The notes below the pieces were generated by a model, which saw only the letters and a program-made list of their open reading frames with translations, did not search any database and was not told the DNA's origin. DNA of 64,000 bases from Chloranthus sessilifolius (Eukaryota; Streptophyta; Magnoliopsida; Chloranthales; Chloranthaceae), in the NCBI GenBank assembly GCA_021018995.1, contig CM037586.1, positions 147,788,060 to 147,852,059 on the forward strand, written 5' to 3'. Below, piece after piece: positions 46,720 through 56,751 of the stretch; positions within the stretch are counted from its first letter, which is position 1; every line of letters begins with the position of its first letter. A program made the translations under genes and the position numbers.

Positions 46720-47091
46720 TGTGTAAATTAAGTTGTATTCGCAAGTGCACGAATCGTGATGTAGTCAGTGGGTGCAGAGTGCGAGATCGTTCCCGCAAGG
46801 ATCCATTAGAAAATTTAGAAGAGAGAAATAGTGACTAATTAAAAGAACAGGCACAGATTTATCACAGTAACTACTAATCTAACACTTTGAAAGCTTTTGA
46901 TGAATGAGATAAATACTAGTGAAACTAAAGATTTAAACAAATAATGAAAGATAAAGATTGAGATACTAAATCTTCCCATCGTAGGTTTATCATTTATGAT
47001 ATACAAATTTGTGATGAAGATAGAAGATTTATAAAAGATGCCTGGAATCTGAACACCTACGAATTCTGTAATACAGATCCGAGATTAAGGA

Positions 47092-47331
47092 GATGTATGA
47101 TTAACATCCCGTGAGTGTATGATTAACACTCACACCTCAGAAAAATACTTAGAATCAGATCTCAGAGTATAGTCCACACTACAGATCTGAGATCAAGGAG
47201 ATGTGTGATTAACATTCCGTGAGTGTATGATTAACACTAACACCTTAGAAAGTGATAGAGTTTATCTTGAGGCAGAAGAAATTAGGATAACACTCCATTA
47301 CAAATTTGAGGTTACTGAGCATGATTAGCTC
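47092..47331 (-). repeat. Array of five small hairpins with loop ATGATTA in LTR D
   Basis: 47092-47108 GATGT-ATGATTA-ACATC; 47111-47133 GTGAGTGT-ATGATTA-ACACTCAC; 47201-47215 ATGT-GTGATTA-ACAT; about 47219-47241 GTGAGTGT-ATGATTA-ACACTAAC (one mismatch); 47317-47331 GAGC-ATGATTA-GCTC. The 7-nt loop is constant but for one base. The stems differ in sequence and length yet pair. Confidence 0.88.
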
Positions 47332-47740
47332 CCGTATCTCAGAAGCCGAGGAAATATTATCCATGGAAAGATAGAATCAGAGTCCACTACAAAATAATAT
47401 CTTCATCACAGATTTATATTATAATAAATGAATACCTCGAATGAAAATCATTAAATCCCTATCCTTAAACGAGATTAGCCACTCATAATAAAAGTAAATG
47501 ACATAATTGAAAAATATATCAACATCAATATTTAAAATACCGTAAAAAGAGCTTTAACAAATTCCACAAATAGCTTTAATCCAAGTTCCTTACGGCTCCT
47601 CGTTTGAATGCAGATAAATAAAACTATTCTAAAATCTAACACACCGAAATAAAAATGCTCTCCCAAACTTAAAGCGGAAGAACAGAACTTAAAAAAAAAA
47701 ATGCAAAGACCGAAGATCCTTGCGAATCCTCAGATTTTTC

Positions 47741-47749
47741 TTTAAATAG
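47741..47749 (-). promoter_or_regulatory. TATA-like box of LTR D
   Basis: The minus strand reads CTATTTAAA. It is conserved with LTRs A-C. Confidence 0.6.
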
Positions 47750-48119
47750 CATCCCAATCCGTAATTGAAATTCAAATTCAAATTCAAATTCGAACTTGGT
47801 CGATTGATCGACTGAATTGGTCGATCGATCGACCAAGATAAATTTGTAATTTTCAAATTTAAATTCCTCCGGATTATGTCGATCAATCGACCAAAAAGGG
47901 TTGATCGATCAACCTAGTCAAATGATCAATTACCTCTGTTTTTGCTTCACTCGTCCAGTTCCCTTCAGTTTTTTGCACCATTTTACCCTTCTTAATGTGT
48001 TTAATGGTCACTTTATCCTGAAACTTAGAAAACTTGCTAAATCATATTAGATAGCTTTCATCGGATGGTTAAGTATAAATTTTTAGGGGTGAAATATCGT
48101 CATATTTCACTGCACATCA

Positions 48120-49412
48120 AGAGGCTTAAAATCTATGTTGAAAATTCTATGGAGCCCTCTGAAATCATTCACTTTCAAGACCTTTCACTGATATTTGATC
48201 TCACCCTCTGTATCATATGTAACATAGCCGTTCTTAGTATTTTAAAATTTTGTATATACTGTGTTTATGTGGTCTGTTATGATAAATTTTGATTAAAATG
48301 TGTGTTATAACTGTTGATGTACTGTTGTATGTGGATGCAGTCATCTAATATTTTTGCTAGATTTATGCTCAGACCCTTGTAGGAATTTCTATTTTAGGAA
48401 TTTTCCCGATTTAGGAGTTTAGTATAGTTGCTGTTTTTAGCATACTTGTTGTTTTTAGTTTAACTGTTATTTTTTACTTAGGTGTAATTTGTGTTTTATG
48501 TAATTTTATGTTTTAAGAGTTTGTGTCAGTTTTATGTCTTCTCACTTGTCATTGTATATAATATTTTCTCCCCCTTAAGATAATTTTTCTTTTTATTTTC
48601 TGCAGTCTTTTGTTAGTATAATTTTCTGCTGTAGTTTATTTTCTTTTTTCAACCCTACTGTCCTTATACATGTCGGTTGAAACAATGAGGACACTGTTTA
48701 TCTTAGGTTTGGGGGTATGACAAGGTAGGCTAGTAAAATAGTTAATTTTAGTGCAACAGTGTTGGTTGAATTGAGATAAATAAAGTCAATTCCAACCTAA
48801 TCACATTAGAAAGAGGAAATTAAAAATTTTTGCAGACATTTTAAAGCTGAAAATCTTTGAAAAATTTAACTCCTCCATGAAGTTAATGCCAAGAAAAAAA
48901 ATTTTAATTAGTACTTAATGAAATAGAGAGGAGAGAAAAATGTAAAAATACACCCATGAGTTAAATTAAAAACCATACCCAGTGCGATTTGGGTCTATCA
49001 AATTTCTTTTAAAGAGTGTTTTTGACAATTTTTCTGTTCTAAGGAATGACTGATTCAATATCTTTTTACTAGAAGTTAGGCACCCCCAAATTGAAACTAT
49101 TGGGCAGCACTCATGACACTAAGGAGATGATTTAAAGCCTTCATTTAGACAGTTTGAGCCTAAAATTTCTACCCTTTGAAACTACCCTTTGCATACACTC
49201 TTTGAGCCTCCAAAAATCTATTGTTCTTTGACAAACACAAGAGTACTTCCACCTAAATATCATGACCTGATTCAACCTTACCCTCACTCTGAGATTTCTG
49301 AAGGTAAATGAGAAGATGTTGAAGATAGGTGAGTTGGATTCAACATTTGGTGGAACGAGAAGAAAAGAATGCTATAAACAACAGTGTATCAGTGGTACAT
49401 GCATGGCATTTC

Positions 49413-49414
<2 letters not shown>
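48120..49414 (+). mobile_element. Athila-type 3' region fragment in opposite orientation
   Basis: The + strand carries CAATGAGGACACTGTTT followed by TTAGGTTTGGGGGTATGA (48684-48720). The inner Athila-like element has the same pairing on its minus strand near 33970-34000. No coding frame or LTR follows, so it is a fragment, lying head-to-head with LTR D. Confidence 0.6.

Positions 49415-49467
<53 letters not shown>
49415..49467. repeat. (TA)n microsatellite
   Basis: About 26 uninterrupted TA units; it is likely to be length-variable. Confidence 0.95.
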
Positions 49468-49470
<3 letters not shown>

Positions 49471-49627
49471 AATAGAAAGAAAAGTCGTCTGAAAATTAAA
49501 AAGAAGAGAAGAAGCTGACCATTTTAGATCTGAAAAAATCAAAGAAGATGAAGCAGTGCTGTGATGAAGAAGGTGAAGTCATGAATCACTTCCCCCCCTT
49601 GCTGATTTCTCAGTTTTGAAACCTGAT

Positions 49628-49795
49628 TTGTTATTGGCTGCACTTTAGAAGTGTGTGTGGAGAGAAAGAATAACTTTGATACCATGTAGATAGAAATTCA
49701 ACAGGTCTAACTTGTTATTGGCTGCACTTTAGAAGTGTGTATGGAGAGAAAAAATAACTTTGATACCATGTATATAGAAATTCAACAGGTCTAAC
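49628..49795. repeat. 84-bp tandem duplication
   Basis: 49628-49711 and 49712-49795 are near-identical 84-bp units (TTGTTATTGGCTGCACTTTA to CAACAGGTCTAAC). The unit spans the junction between the TRIM-like LTR end and its primer site, so part of the LTR and the primer site occur twice. Confidence 0.92.
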
Positions 49796-49882
49796 TCAAT
49801 CTCACAAAATTGGCTTATAAGATAAGGTTTGTCCAAAAAATAAAGATCCTTATAAGGCCCTGCGCACAAATGATGTGGGACA
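49769..49882 (-). mobile_element. TRIM-like short LTR with primer site
   Basis: On the minus strand the 114-bp unit starts TGTCCCACATCATTTG and ends TCTATATACA, followed directly by TGGTATCAAAGTTA (49755-49768), a near match to the initiator tRNA-Met primer site. Its inner half matches the + strand block at 9345-9455. No internal domain or second LTR is evident; the neighbouring 84-bp duplication blurs the inner end. Confidence 0.65.
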
Positions 49883-50332
49883 ATACCAACATAATGAGTA
49901 ATTACTAAATAAAAAAAGAATAAAAAAAAAAAAAAAATGAAGGAAGGGGAGAAATTAAAGAAGAAACAAAAGGAAGACAAATAATAAGTAACACGCATTT
50001 GCAATAAGAGGGGGATGGTCGGCAGCAGATGCATTGAACCCGTTTAGGAGAGCTTTTTGTTTTGATTAAGCGCCGAGTGGGGTAGCAGCATAAATTTGAG
50101 ATGGACGTGGAGTGGTGAATGAACGTGCATTGTTTTTGGACAAGCATCCGCGCATTTTCCGTAGAGAATTGGCTTTCCTTGGGTTCTCCCTTCCCCTCTA
50201 AATAAAATGATTATTTGTCCCTTGGAACTTTCTACATGCTAGGCAGCTAGAGTTGCATTTAAGGAGGGCGGTAGGCTTTTTCTAGGTTTATCTGCCTTGA
50301 TTTCCAAAATTGGATTAGCTTCTTCGAGCTTC
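49883..50332. other. Upstream region of the F-box gene
   Basis: Poly-A/GA-rich at 49910-49980, with no open frame supported. It presumably holds the promoter and 5' UTR of the F-box gene. A weak TATA-like AAATAAAAT lies near 50201, but its role is not supported. Confidence 0.35.
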
Positions 50333-50361
50333 ATGTTATTGGCAATGGAGCTTGATGGTTC

Positions 50362-50396
<35 letters not shown>

Positions 50397-52548
50397 CCTC
50401 ATGGTAGATTACAATCTGAATGTGTTACTTTTTCAAGATTTCAGCCTTTTCATCAGTAAGAGAGTTTTTTTTTTTTTTGTGGGTATCACAATTGAGTCTG
50501 ATATTTTCAAGGAGTTCAAGATTTTTTAATTTTATTCCATTAAATTCTTGTTTATAAAGTTGTTATTGACTAATTTCTTATATGAAATTTGAGAATAACA
50601 ATTGTAAACTTTGAGCCCTTGATTATGATAATTAGTTTCATATATAGGGGATGCTCCTATTTGGTTTTAAAAGTGTTCTTCATTTTGTTTTGCAGGAGGA
50701 TATGAGAAAGGAGACAGAGAAACCCCAAGAAGAAACAGCTATTTGGGTTCCCCACATAAGAAACCCAGATGCCAAAACGACCCCTTCCTCGCAGAAACAG
50801 CAAATAACACCAGAGATCTCATCAGCCATTTACCTGACGAATGCATATTCGAAATCTTCAGACTCCTCCCATCCTCCCGCGACCGTTGCTCCTGCGCTCT
50901 CGTCTCTAAGAAATGGCTTACCTTACAAGCTAACATTAGCAGTTCCGAGTTCAAATCGGACCCCAAACTCTTGTCTACCGCCACTTGCAACAAAGTATCG
51001 AGATGCCTGCAAGGAAAGAAAGCAAACGACACTCGTCTAGCTGCAATAGCTGTAGGAATCTATGCTCGCGGTAGCCTCGGCGAGCTTTGTATTAGAGGAA
51101 GCCACCCTTCTCAAGGGATCACAGATTTTGGGCTTAAAATTATAGCTCAAGCTTGCCCAAATCTTAAATCTCTTGTCCTTTCGGATTGCTTAAATGTCGG
51201 AAACAAAGGGCTTGAATCGATTGCGCACGGTTGCAGCAGCTCACTTGAGAAGCTCGTGTTGGTCAATTCACCGTTGATCAGCGATAAGGGTCTCATCACC
51301 ATTGCTAAAAACTGCCCGAATCTGTCGACGCTGAATCTAGAGTCTTGCCCGTTGATCGGAAACGAATCTCTAGAAGCATTTGCCAGGTTCTCTTTGCAGC
51401 TCGATTCTCTTTCTCTTACCAAGTGTGTGCTGGCTGGTGGTGACCGGGGGATCATTTCGATGATTACCAGCCTGCCCAGATTAGCGAAGCTTATGTTGGC
51501 TTTTTTAAGAGTAAGATATTGTCTTTTTGAAGCAATCACCAAATACGGTCGATCCCTGAGAAGTTTGTGTCTGGAAAACATATCGTTTATTGGCGAAATG
51601 GGCTTTTGTGCTATAGGCATATCGGAACGGTTAGAGTGCCTATCTTTGAAGTGGTGTTCTGGTTTAAACGATGCGAGTTTTAAAGCGATTGGAAATGGGT
51701 TTGTTTCACTGAAACAAATATGGGTTAGAAACTGTTACTTGCTAACTGATAAGGGTCTGAGAGAGCTAACAAGATCAACTGCAATGCTGGAGACCCTCAA
51801 ATTAGAGGGTTGCAGAAGGATCACATGGAGTGGTTTAATGGACGCTCTCACGAATTGCAGTGACAAACTAAAGGTTTTGTCTCTAGTGAAGTGTGGAGGC
51901 GTGGAAGAAGACCCTGTAAGCTGCAGAAGAGCCTCTTATCATCCGAAAAAGAAGCTCCCTTTTCTACAGTCTCTGACACTGAAGAAATGCCTTGGAATCG
52001 GTGACGATTTCTTGTCGTGGATAGGATGCGCATGTGCGCAGGTTAAGCATCTTAATCTTATAGGACTGAGCGGTGTCACAGACAAAGGTGTTGTCGCCAT
52101 ATCCAAGTCTCTGCAATCGGAAACCAAAACGTTGGTTAGTGTGGATTTAAGCGGGTGTTTTCGAATAACCGATTTGAGTGTTTTAGCCCTGACTCGGTTG
52201 TCGGAAGAGAAGCTACGGTCACTGAGATTGGAGGGTTGTGAATGGGTGAGTGATCGAAGCTTGGAGATGATTGGGAGTGGGTGGTTCCCTAACTTGGTAG
52301 AAGTAGATGTTTCTAGGTGTGGTATAAGCGATGAGGGTGTTTTTTGGTTGATGAGATCCAAGGGACATCATATAGAAGTGCTTTCTCTGGGTGGGTGTTT
52401 GGGTATTACGGATCAGAGCTTGGGTTTGTTTGAGAGTATGATGTGTGGGAGTTTGGCGGGTCTGAATGTGAAGGGTTGCCCCGGGTTGACGATGAAGGGC
52501 ATTGATTCTGCGAGGGAGGCTCTTTGGTCCTGTGATTTATTGTATTGA
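50333..52548 (+). CDS. EIN3-binding F-box protein (EBF1/EBF2-like), intact
   Basis: It is an F-box/LRR substrate receptor. EBF1/EBF2 in Arabidopsis recruit the EIN3/EIL transcription factors to an SCF ubiquitin ligase and so restrain ethylene signalling. Exon 1 50333-50357 (MLLAMELD), intron 50358-50695 with a CT microsatellite at its start, exon 2 50696-52548. The phase-1 junction restores Gly (DG|GYEKGDRETP), and a short first exon at this spot is usual in EBF genes as I remember them. About 625 residues, close to Arabidopsis EBF1. F-box at about 50-90 (LPDECIFEIFRLL, CALVSKKWLTL), GKKANDTRLAAIAVG ahead of the repeats, Cys-rich leucine-rich repeats (CPNLKSLVLSDC, SDKGLITIAKNCPNL) to the end, and a C-terminus ALWSCDLLY like EBF 'YKCDILS'. 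No internal stop. The N-terminal region before the F-box is short and divergent. The start codon choice (50333 or 50345) is inferred. Confidence 0.88.
50363..50392 (+). repeat. (TC)n microsatellite at the 5' end of the intron
   Basis: About 15 TC units start 5 bp after the inferred donor (G|GTTCG). They could equally be 5' UTR if the first exon is placed elsewhere. Confidence 0.9.
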
Positions 52549-52580
52549 CTATTAATTATTATTATTATTTTAAAAAAATT

Positions 52581-53191
52581 ATCTTACACCATCCATTAAA
52601 TCACTTTTTTGTTGTTGTTAAACCACGTTGTAGACATTCTAGAGTTCTAGAGTGATTAGATAAAAATATAAATAAATTATATTAATTTATAATTTATATA
52701 AAGTGTTAGATTTGTACATTATTAAAAATAAATTACTCATTTTATTTGTATATAATATTATTTTATGTTACCATTTTCTATTTATCAGATGATCTCATGA
52801 ATGCTTATCACGGTATGTCCAAATCTATGCACTCTAATAGAACCATTCTTTTTTTATAAAAGCTAAGATTGAAGATCCTTGATTGGAAGGTATACAATTA
52901 ATATGTCGGTGTGACTCTTTAACTAAGAGGTGTTCCATAATAGAGAATATTGAAAATTGACATAAAGATACACATATGTGTGTATCTTATGTTTTAGGTA
53001 AAATTATATTAATTAGGATTTCAAAATATTTAGATAAATATTTAAAAAAGTAATTTAAATTTCAAAGATGTAGTGAGATTGATCCAAAATATTTGCCACT
53101 TGGCATAATAATTAAGTATACTTTAATGGTGTAAAAACAAATGCTTAATTTAATGGTGTAAGATTAAATACCTATTTTAATGGTGCAAGAT
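52581..53191. mobile_element. Candidate MITE just 3' of the F-box gene
   Basis: The left edge ATCTTACACCAT and the complement of the right edge ATCTTGCACCAT are 12-bp inverted repeats with one mismatch. Near the right end TTTAATGGTGYAA occurs three times (53122, 53150, 53176) as subterminal repeats. It is 611 bp, AT-rich and non-coding. It starts 32 bp after the F-box stop codon, so it probably supplies that gene's 3' UTR or polyadenylation region. The target duplication is unclear. Confidence 0.5.
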
Positions 53192-54569
53192 GATTCAAAG
53201 GATTATTTTCATTTCATGCCATCTCGCTGAGACGCGATATGTCTCGGTCTCAAGGCTGCCTGAAACATTTTTTACACATTTGATATCGATCTAAATGGTT
53301 AGGGATGCAAATTCAGTTAACCCAACTGAATCTGAAAATTTGTGGAACTGAAACAAGGTTCAGTTACGGTTTGGTTAAATTTCGAAAACTTGAAATTGAT
53401 CCAAGAAAGAAAAACATAGGTGTTTTATATTTCCGTTTTGTATTTTGCTTTTTTTTTTTTTTTCTTTGGTTTTGGGTCAATTTTCTAAACCTACCCAACT
53501 GATTATTGGTTTCAGCTACCCACAATCGAGACTTGTTTTAGTTTTTTCTCGGTTTTTGGTTTAGTTTGGTGGGCCCATTTTTTGGTCGGTTTCGGTCTTG
53601 GGTGCAAAGTGGGGGTTGAATTGCACTCTCATTTTATACTTTCATTTTCATTTCTTTCGCTTTTAAAACCTTTGGATGGAAAGAATTGTTGACTTTCAAA
53701 TCATTTCCTCTTAAGATAAGAGCAATTTCCTGAGGCAAAGATCCCTTCAACCAAGGAAAACAAGGCAAGGTTTCTAAAAATCAGTTGAACCTTGCGTCCT
53801 TGCCCTTTACCTTAGCTGCAAACAAGGTTTGAAATCTCGGAATCAGCTATCGTATCGATTCGGTTCCCAAAACCACTGGCGGATCCCATTAGCCGATTCC
53901 AAAGAAAAACATTTCTAGCGTAAAAGTCGAAATTTTTTTTATTACAAATGTCGAAAGCATATTTATATATATGATGACCACTTAATTTACTGATAATTGA
54001 GTGAGTCAACTCAAATGAGAAAATAATGTTTTCTAGGATGGTGTGATGGTCACCTTACTCCAAAAATGAAAAATCCCTTGACTTCTTTCATGCAACATTG
54101 AGATTATTTTTCATCCCACTCACGGATCTTTAAATCATGGGCTTACTATCAAGCAGTCAAATATTGATTTCATGTGTCACACATCTCAAAAGATGAACGG
54201 GAATCACCTTTAATGGAATTGTATGATCACTCTCACCTTTCGGGATGTGTGCCATGTAAAATCCAAATCTAATTGTGTGATGGCAGACCTACAACCTCAA
54301 GATTATTGTGTGGAAGATTGGGACGAAAAATGTTCTCCATCATTGAAATCAGAATAATCAACAAAATTTTCTTTTGTTTAGATGAGGAGACTGTAAAATA
54401 AAGTGGGGTGACAATAATTAACACCTTCGTAAACAAGTGTATGATTTCAAAGATCTTTGCATCATGGCCCTCTATATGTACAAATCTTAAAGAGGGACCC
54501 TAGTACAAAGGCTTATGACCCTCCGACAGTTAACATTAAAATCTACTTTCTCAAATCACACTGGATCAA
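53192..54569. other. Intergenic, nothing recognised
   Basis: AT-rich with T runs near 53452; no supported gene or element ends. Confidence 0.4.
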
Positions 54570-54990
54570 GGATCAAAATATCGGTAAACCGATACGTATC
54601 GTCCTGACCTCCAGGACGATACGTATCTGGTATCGGCCGATACATTCAATGTATCGGCGATAAATTTAATGTATCGGTTTGATACATTGAATTTTTTTTT
54701 TTTTTCCGATTGTCTATACAATTAAAAAAAAAAAAAGATTTCCGATTGTCTACACAGTCGCCATCGATTGTCTAGACAATCGAAAAAAATATATATATAC
54801 ATATTATCGGACGATACATTGAAATTATCGTCCGATAATTTCAATATATTGTCCGATACGGGCGATACATTGCCTGTATCGGACGATAAGTATATTGTTT
54901 TTAAGGGGGTACGATACAATGCCTTTCTATCGTACCGCTTAAATCCAAAACCGACACGTATCGCACGATACGATTTTTTGACTCATGCAC
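54570..54990. repeat. Dense palindrome cluster built on CGATAC/GTATCG
   Basis: It contains a perfect 16-bp inverted repeat with a 5-nt loop: GATACGTATCGTCCTG (54591-54606) and CAGGACGATACGTATC (54612-54627). It also holds TATCGGCCGATA, paired CGATTGTCTAGACAATCG near 54764-54781, and ATTATCGGACGATACATT/AATTATCGTCCGATAATT pairs. There are about fifteen GATAC/GTATC words in 420 bp. It may be a MITE or nested MITEs; ends are not defined. Confidence 0.7.
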
Positions 54991-55148
54991 TGGATCGGCC
55001 GAGATTTGAAATCGTGGTCCACATGCTAGTGCACGACATGCAATATAGTAGTGTCAATCATGGTCAAAATCTATTTGGAACAATGTCCATCCAAATCATT
55101 TTCATGAGTGCAAACTCACTCACGGGTAGAGAGGTGTAAACAAATATA

Positions 55149-55368
55149 TATTAGAAAATTGATATGCACCACTTTCTACAAATTATCCAAACTGCCCCAC
55201 TTTCTATAAACTACCCAAACTACCAACTACCCCACTTTCTACAAACTATGTGCTCTCGCTATTATATTATAAATATGATATGATTGTACATATGAAAAGC
55301 ATGAAACAATAACAAAGTGTAAACTTTATCTTATTTTGTTTTTATAATATTTTTATGTTTATTTAACA
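55149..55368 (+). repeat. Copia 5' LTR (220 bp)
   Basis: TATTAGAAAATTGATATGC to ATTTAACA, with a TATA-like TATAAATA near 55268. The first half consists of a short tandem repeat of CCCACTTTCTAYAAACTACC-like units. Confidence 0.88.
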
Positions 55369-55437
55369 TAGTATCAGAGCCACTCAACTCCTAAAATATA
55401 TTTTTTTCTTTCTCTCGTTAAATATTTGCTTCGTCAA

Positions 55438-56515
55438 ATGGAGGACGGTTGTTCATCTGTTGCCTCAAATTTGATTAATGATGTTGCATCTCCCTATTAT
55501 TTTCATCCATCCGATCATCCGGGTGCTACCCTCTTTTCAACTTCTCTTATTAGTGAAGACTATTACACTTGAAAAAAATCGATAAAAATCGCATTGAATG
55601 CTAAAAATAAACTTGAATTTGTTGATGGTACTCTCAAGAAACCAACTATGAACTCGGCAGAGCTTTAAGCGTGGGATCTTTGCAATGACATGTTTTTATC
55701 ATGGATATTCAATGTTATGGACAAAAGTCTCACCAGTAGCATCATCTATGGCGATACATCGCATGACGTATAGTTGGATCTCGAAATACGATTCTCACAA
55801 AGCAATAATCCTCCGGTCTTTCAACTTAAATATGCAATGTGCACGCTGCATCAAGATCAACAATCATTGGTAACCTACTATAATTCTATGAAATCCTATT
55901 GGAATGAATTAGAAACTCATGTATTGACATCCGAATGCACTTGTGGAGCATTCAAAGAACTTCAACAGTTTCAAGAAATGGAACGAGTCTGCCAATTCTT
56001 AATGGGACTCAATGAGACATATTCTTTCATTCGCAGCCAAATCCTAGCCACTGATCCTCCCCCCACAATTAGTAAAGCATATGTCATTATCGACCAAGAA
56101 GAGAAGCAAAGACTCCTCCACTTGTTTACTCCACACAAAAATGACTCAGCCACACTTCGTGCCAATACTCAGCATCTTAATGTTGGTGGAGATAACCAAC
56201 TCAATCGAATTAGTGGACAAGGTCGAGGACTTCCTCATTGTGATCATTGTGGTATGATAAGTCACATAAAGGCAAAATATCATAAGATAATTAGTTACCC
56301 ACCAAATTTTGGAAAAGGAAAATGGGACTAACCATACAACAATCGCACTTCATCAAACGTTATTACTGCTCATAACGCTTCACTACTTCGAACACCTAAC
56401 AATCCTCAAGATGGGATAAATCTAGTCGCCGATCATGCTCTCCCTAATCTCTCGGCAGAACAATACCAACAGCTCCTATCATTACTCAAAACTAATAAAA
56501 ATCCGCCAATCTTGT
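55438..56515 (+). pseudogene. Copia gag
   Basis: It starts at the ATG at 55438 (MEDGCSSVASNLINDV). The copia N-terminal motif is SPYYFHPSDHPGATLF, then NAKNKLEFVDGTL. The UBN2-like core includes YYNSMKSYWNELETH and VCQFLMGLNETYSFIRSQIL. The nucleocapsid finger CDHCGMISHIKAKY has Tyr in place of the last Cys. Stops lie near 55571, 55666 and 55768, with a frame change before 55774. The last open part ends near 56331, with further gag-like residues (NLSAEQYQQLLSLLK) to about 56510. Confidence 0.85.
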
Positions 56516-56564
56516 TAGTAATATATTATTATTTTCTTGCAATTCTGTTATTTCATTTTTTTCC

Positions 56565-56751
56565 ACCATCTGGATTATTGATAGTGGTGCGTCTGATCAC
56601 ATGACCTCTTATACATCTTCTTTCACAAGTCTGATTCAAACTCCTAAAATTAAACTCGTTAAGCTACTTACTGGTGATATAACAACCATTACACATGTTT
56701 GTTCAGTTAATCTTTATAATAATATTATTTTACATGATATTTTTTGTGTAC
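56565..56751 (+). pseudogene. Copia protease fragment, cut by a solo LTR
   Basis: The catalytic motif IIDSGASDHMTSY lies near 56570-56610, then a stretch ending LHDIFCV directly before the solo LTR. It resumes after the LTR at 58244 as VPQFQFNLQSVHKLT. Confidence 0.85.
56747..56751. repeat. Target-site duplication TGTAC, left copy
   Basis: Exact match to 58244-58248. Confidence 0.9.

Larger units (their letters stand above)
28288..48116 (-). mobile_element. Athila-like Ty3/gypsy element split by a second element
   Basis: The outer parts are 28288-30691 (RNase H end, integrase, 3' region) and 42548-48116 (RT, protease, gag, leader, 5' LTR D). Removing 30692-42547 joins RT residues KAKVDLISNL to [14 protein letters not shown], the normal sequence in this family, with one copy of GAAGG. 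The 3' LTR is missing: its place at about 28288 joins the chromovirus protease. Confidence 0.9.
46720..48116 (-). repeat. Athila-type LTR 'D' (5' LTR)
   Basis: The + strand starts TGTGTAAATTAAG and ends TTTCACTGCACA (or 3 bp further, CATCA, by alignment to A-C). It shares CGCAAGTGCACGAATC and GAGATCGTTCCC with LTR A. It holds a hairpin array at 47092-47331, a TATA-like box at 47741-47749 and palindromes at 47797-47915. Confidence 0.87.

Noticed and set aside
48118-49500. Missing 5' half of the chromovirus on the far side of the Athila element
   Set aside because: No gag, protease or LTR sequence of the chromovirus was found there; the content is an Athila-type 3' region in the opposite orientation.
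51147-52361. Minus-strand open frames opposite the F-box gene
   Set aside because: They are shadows of a well-supported + strand LRR coding sequence.
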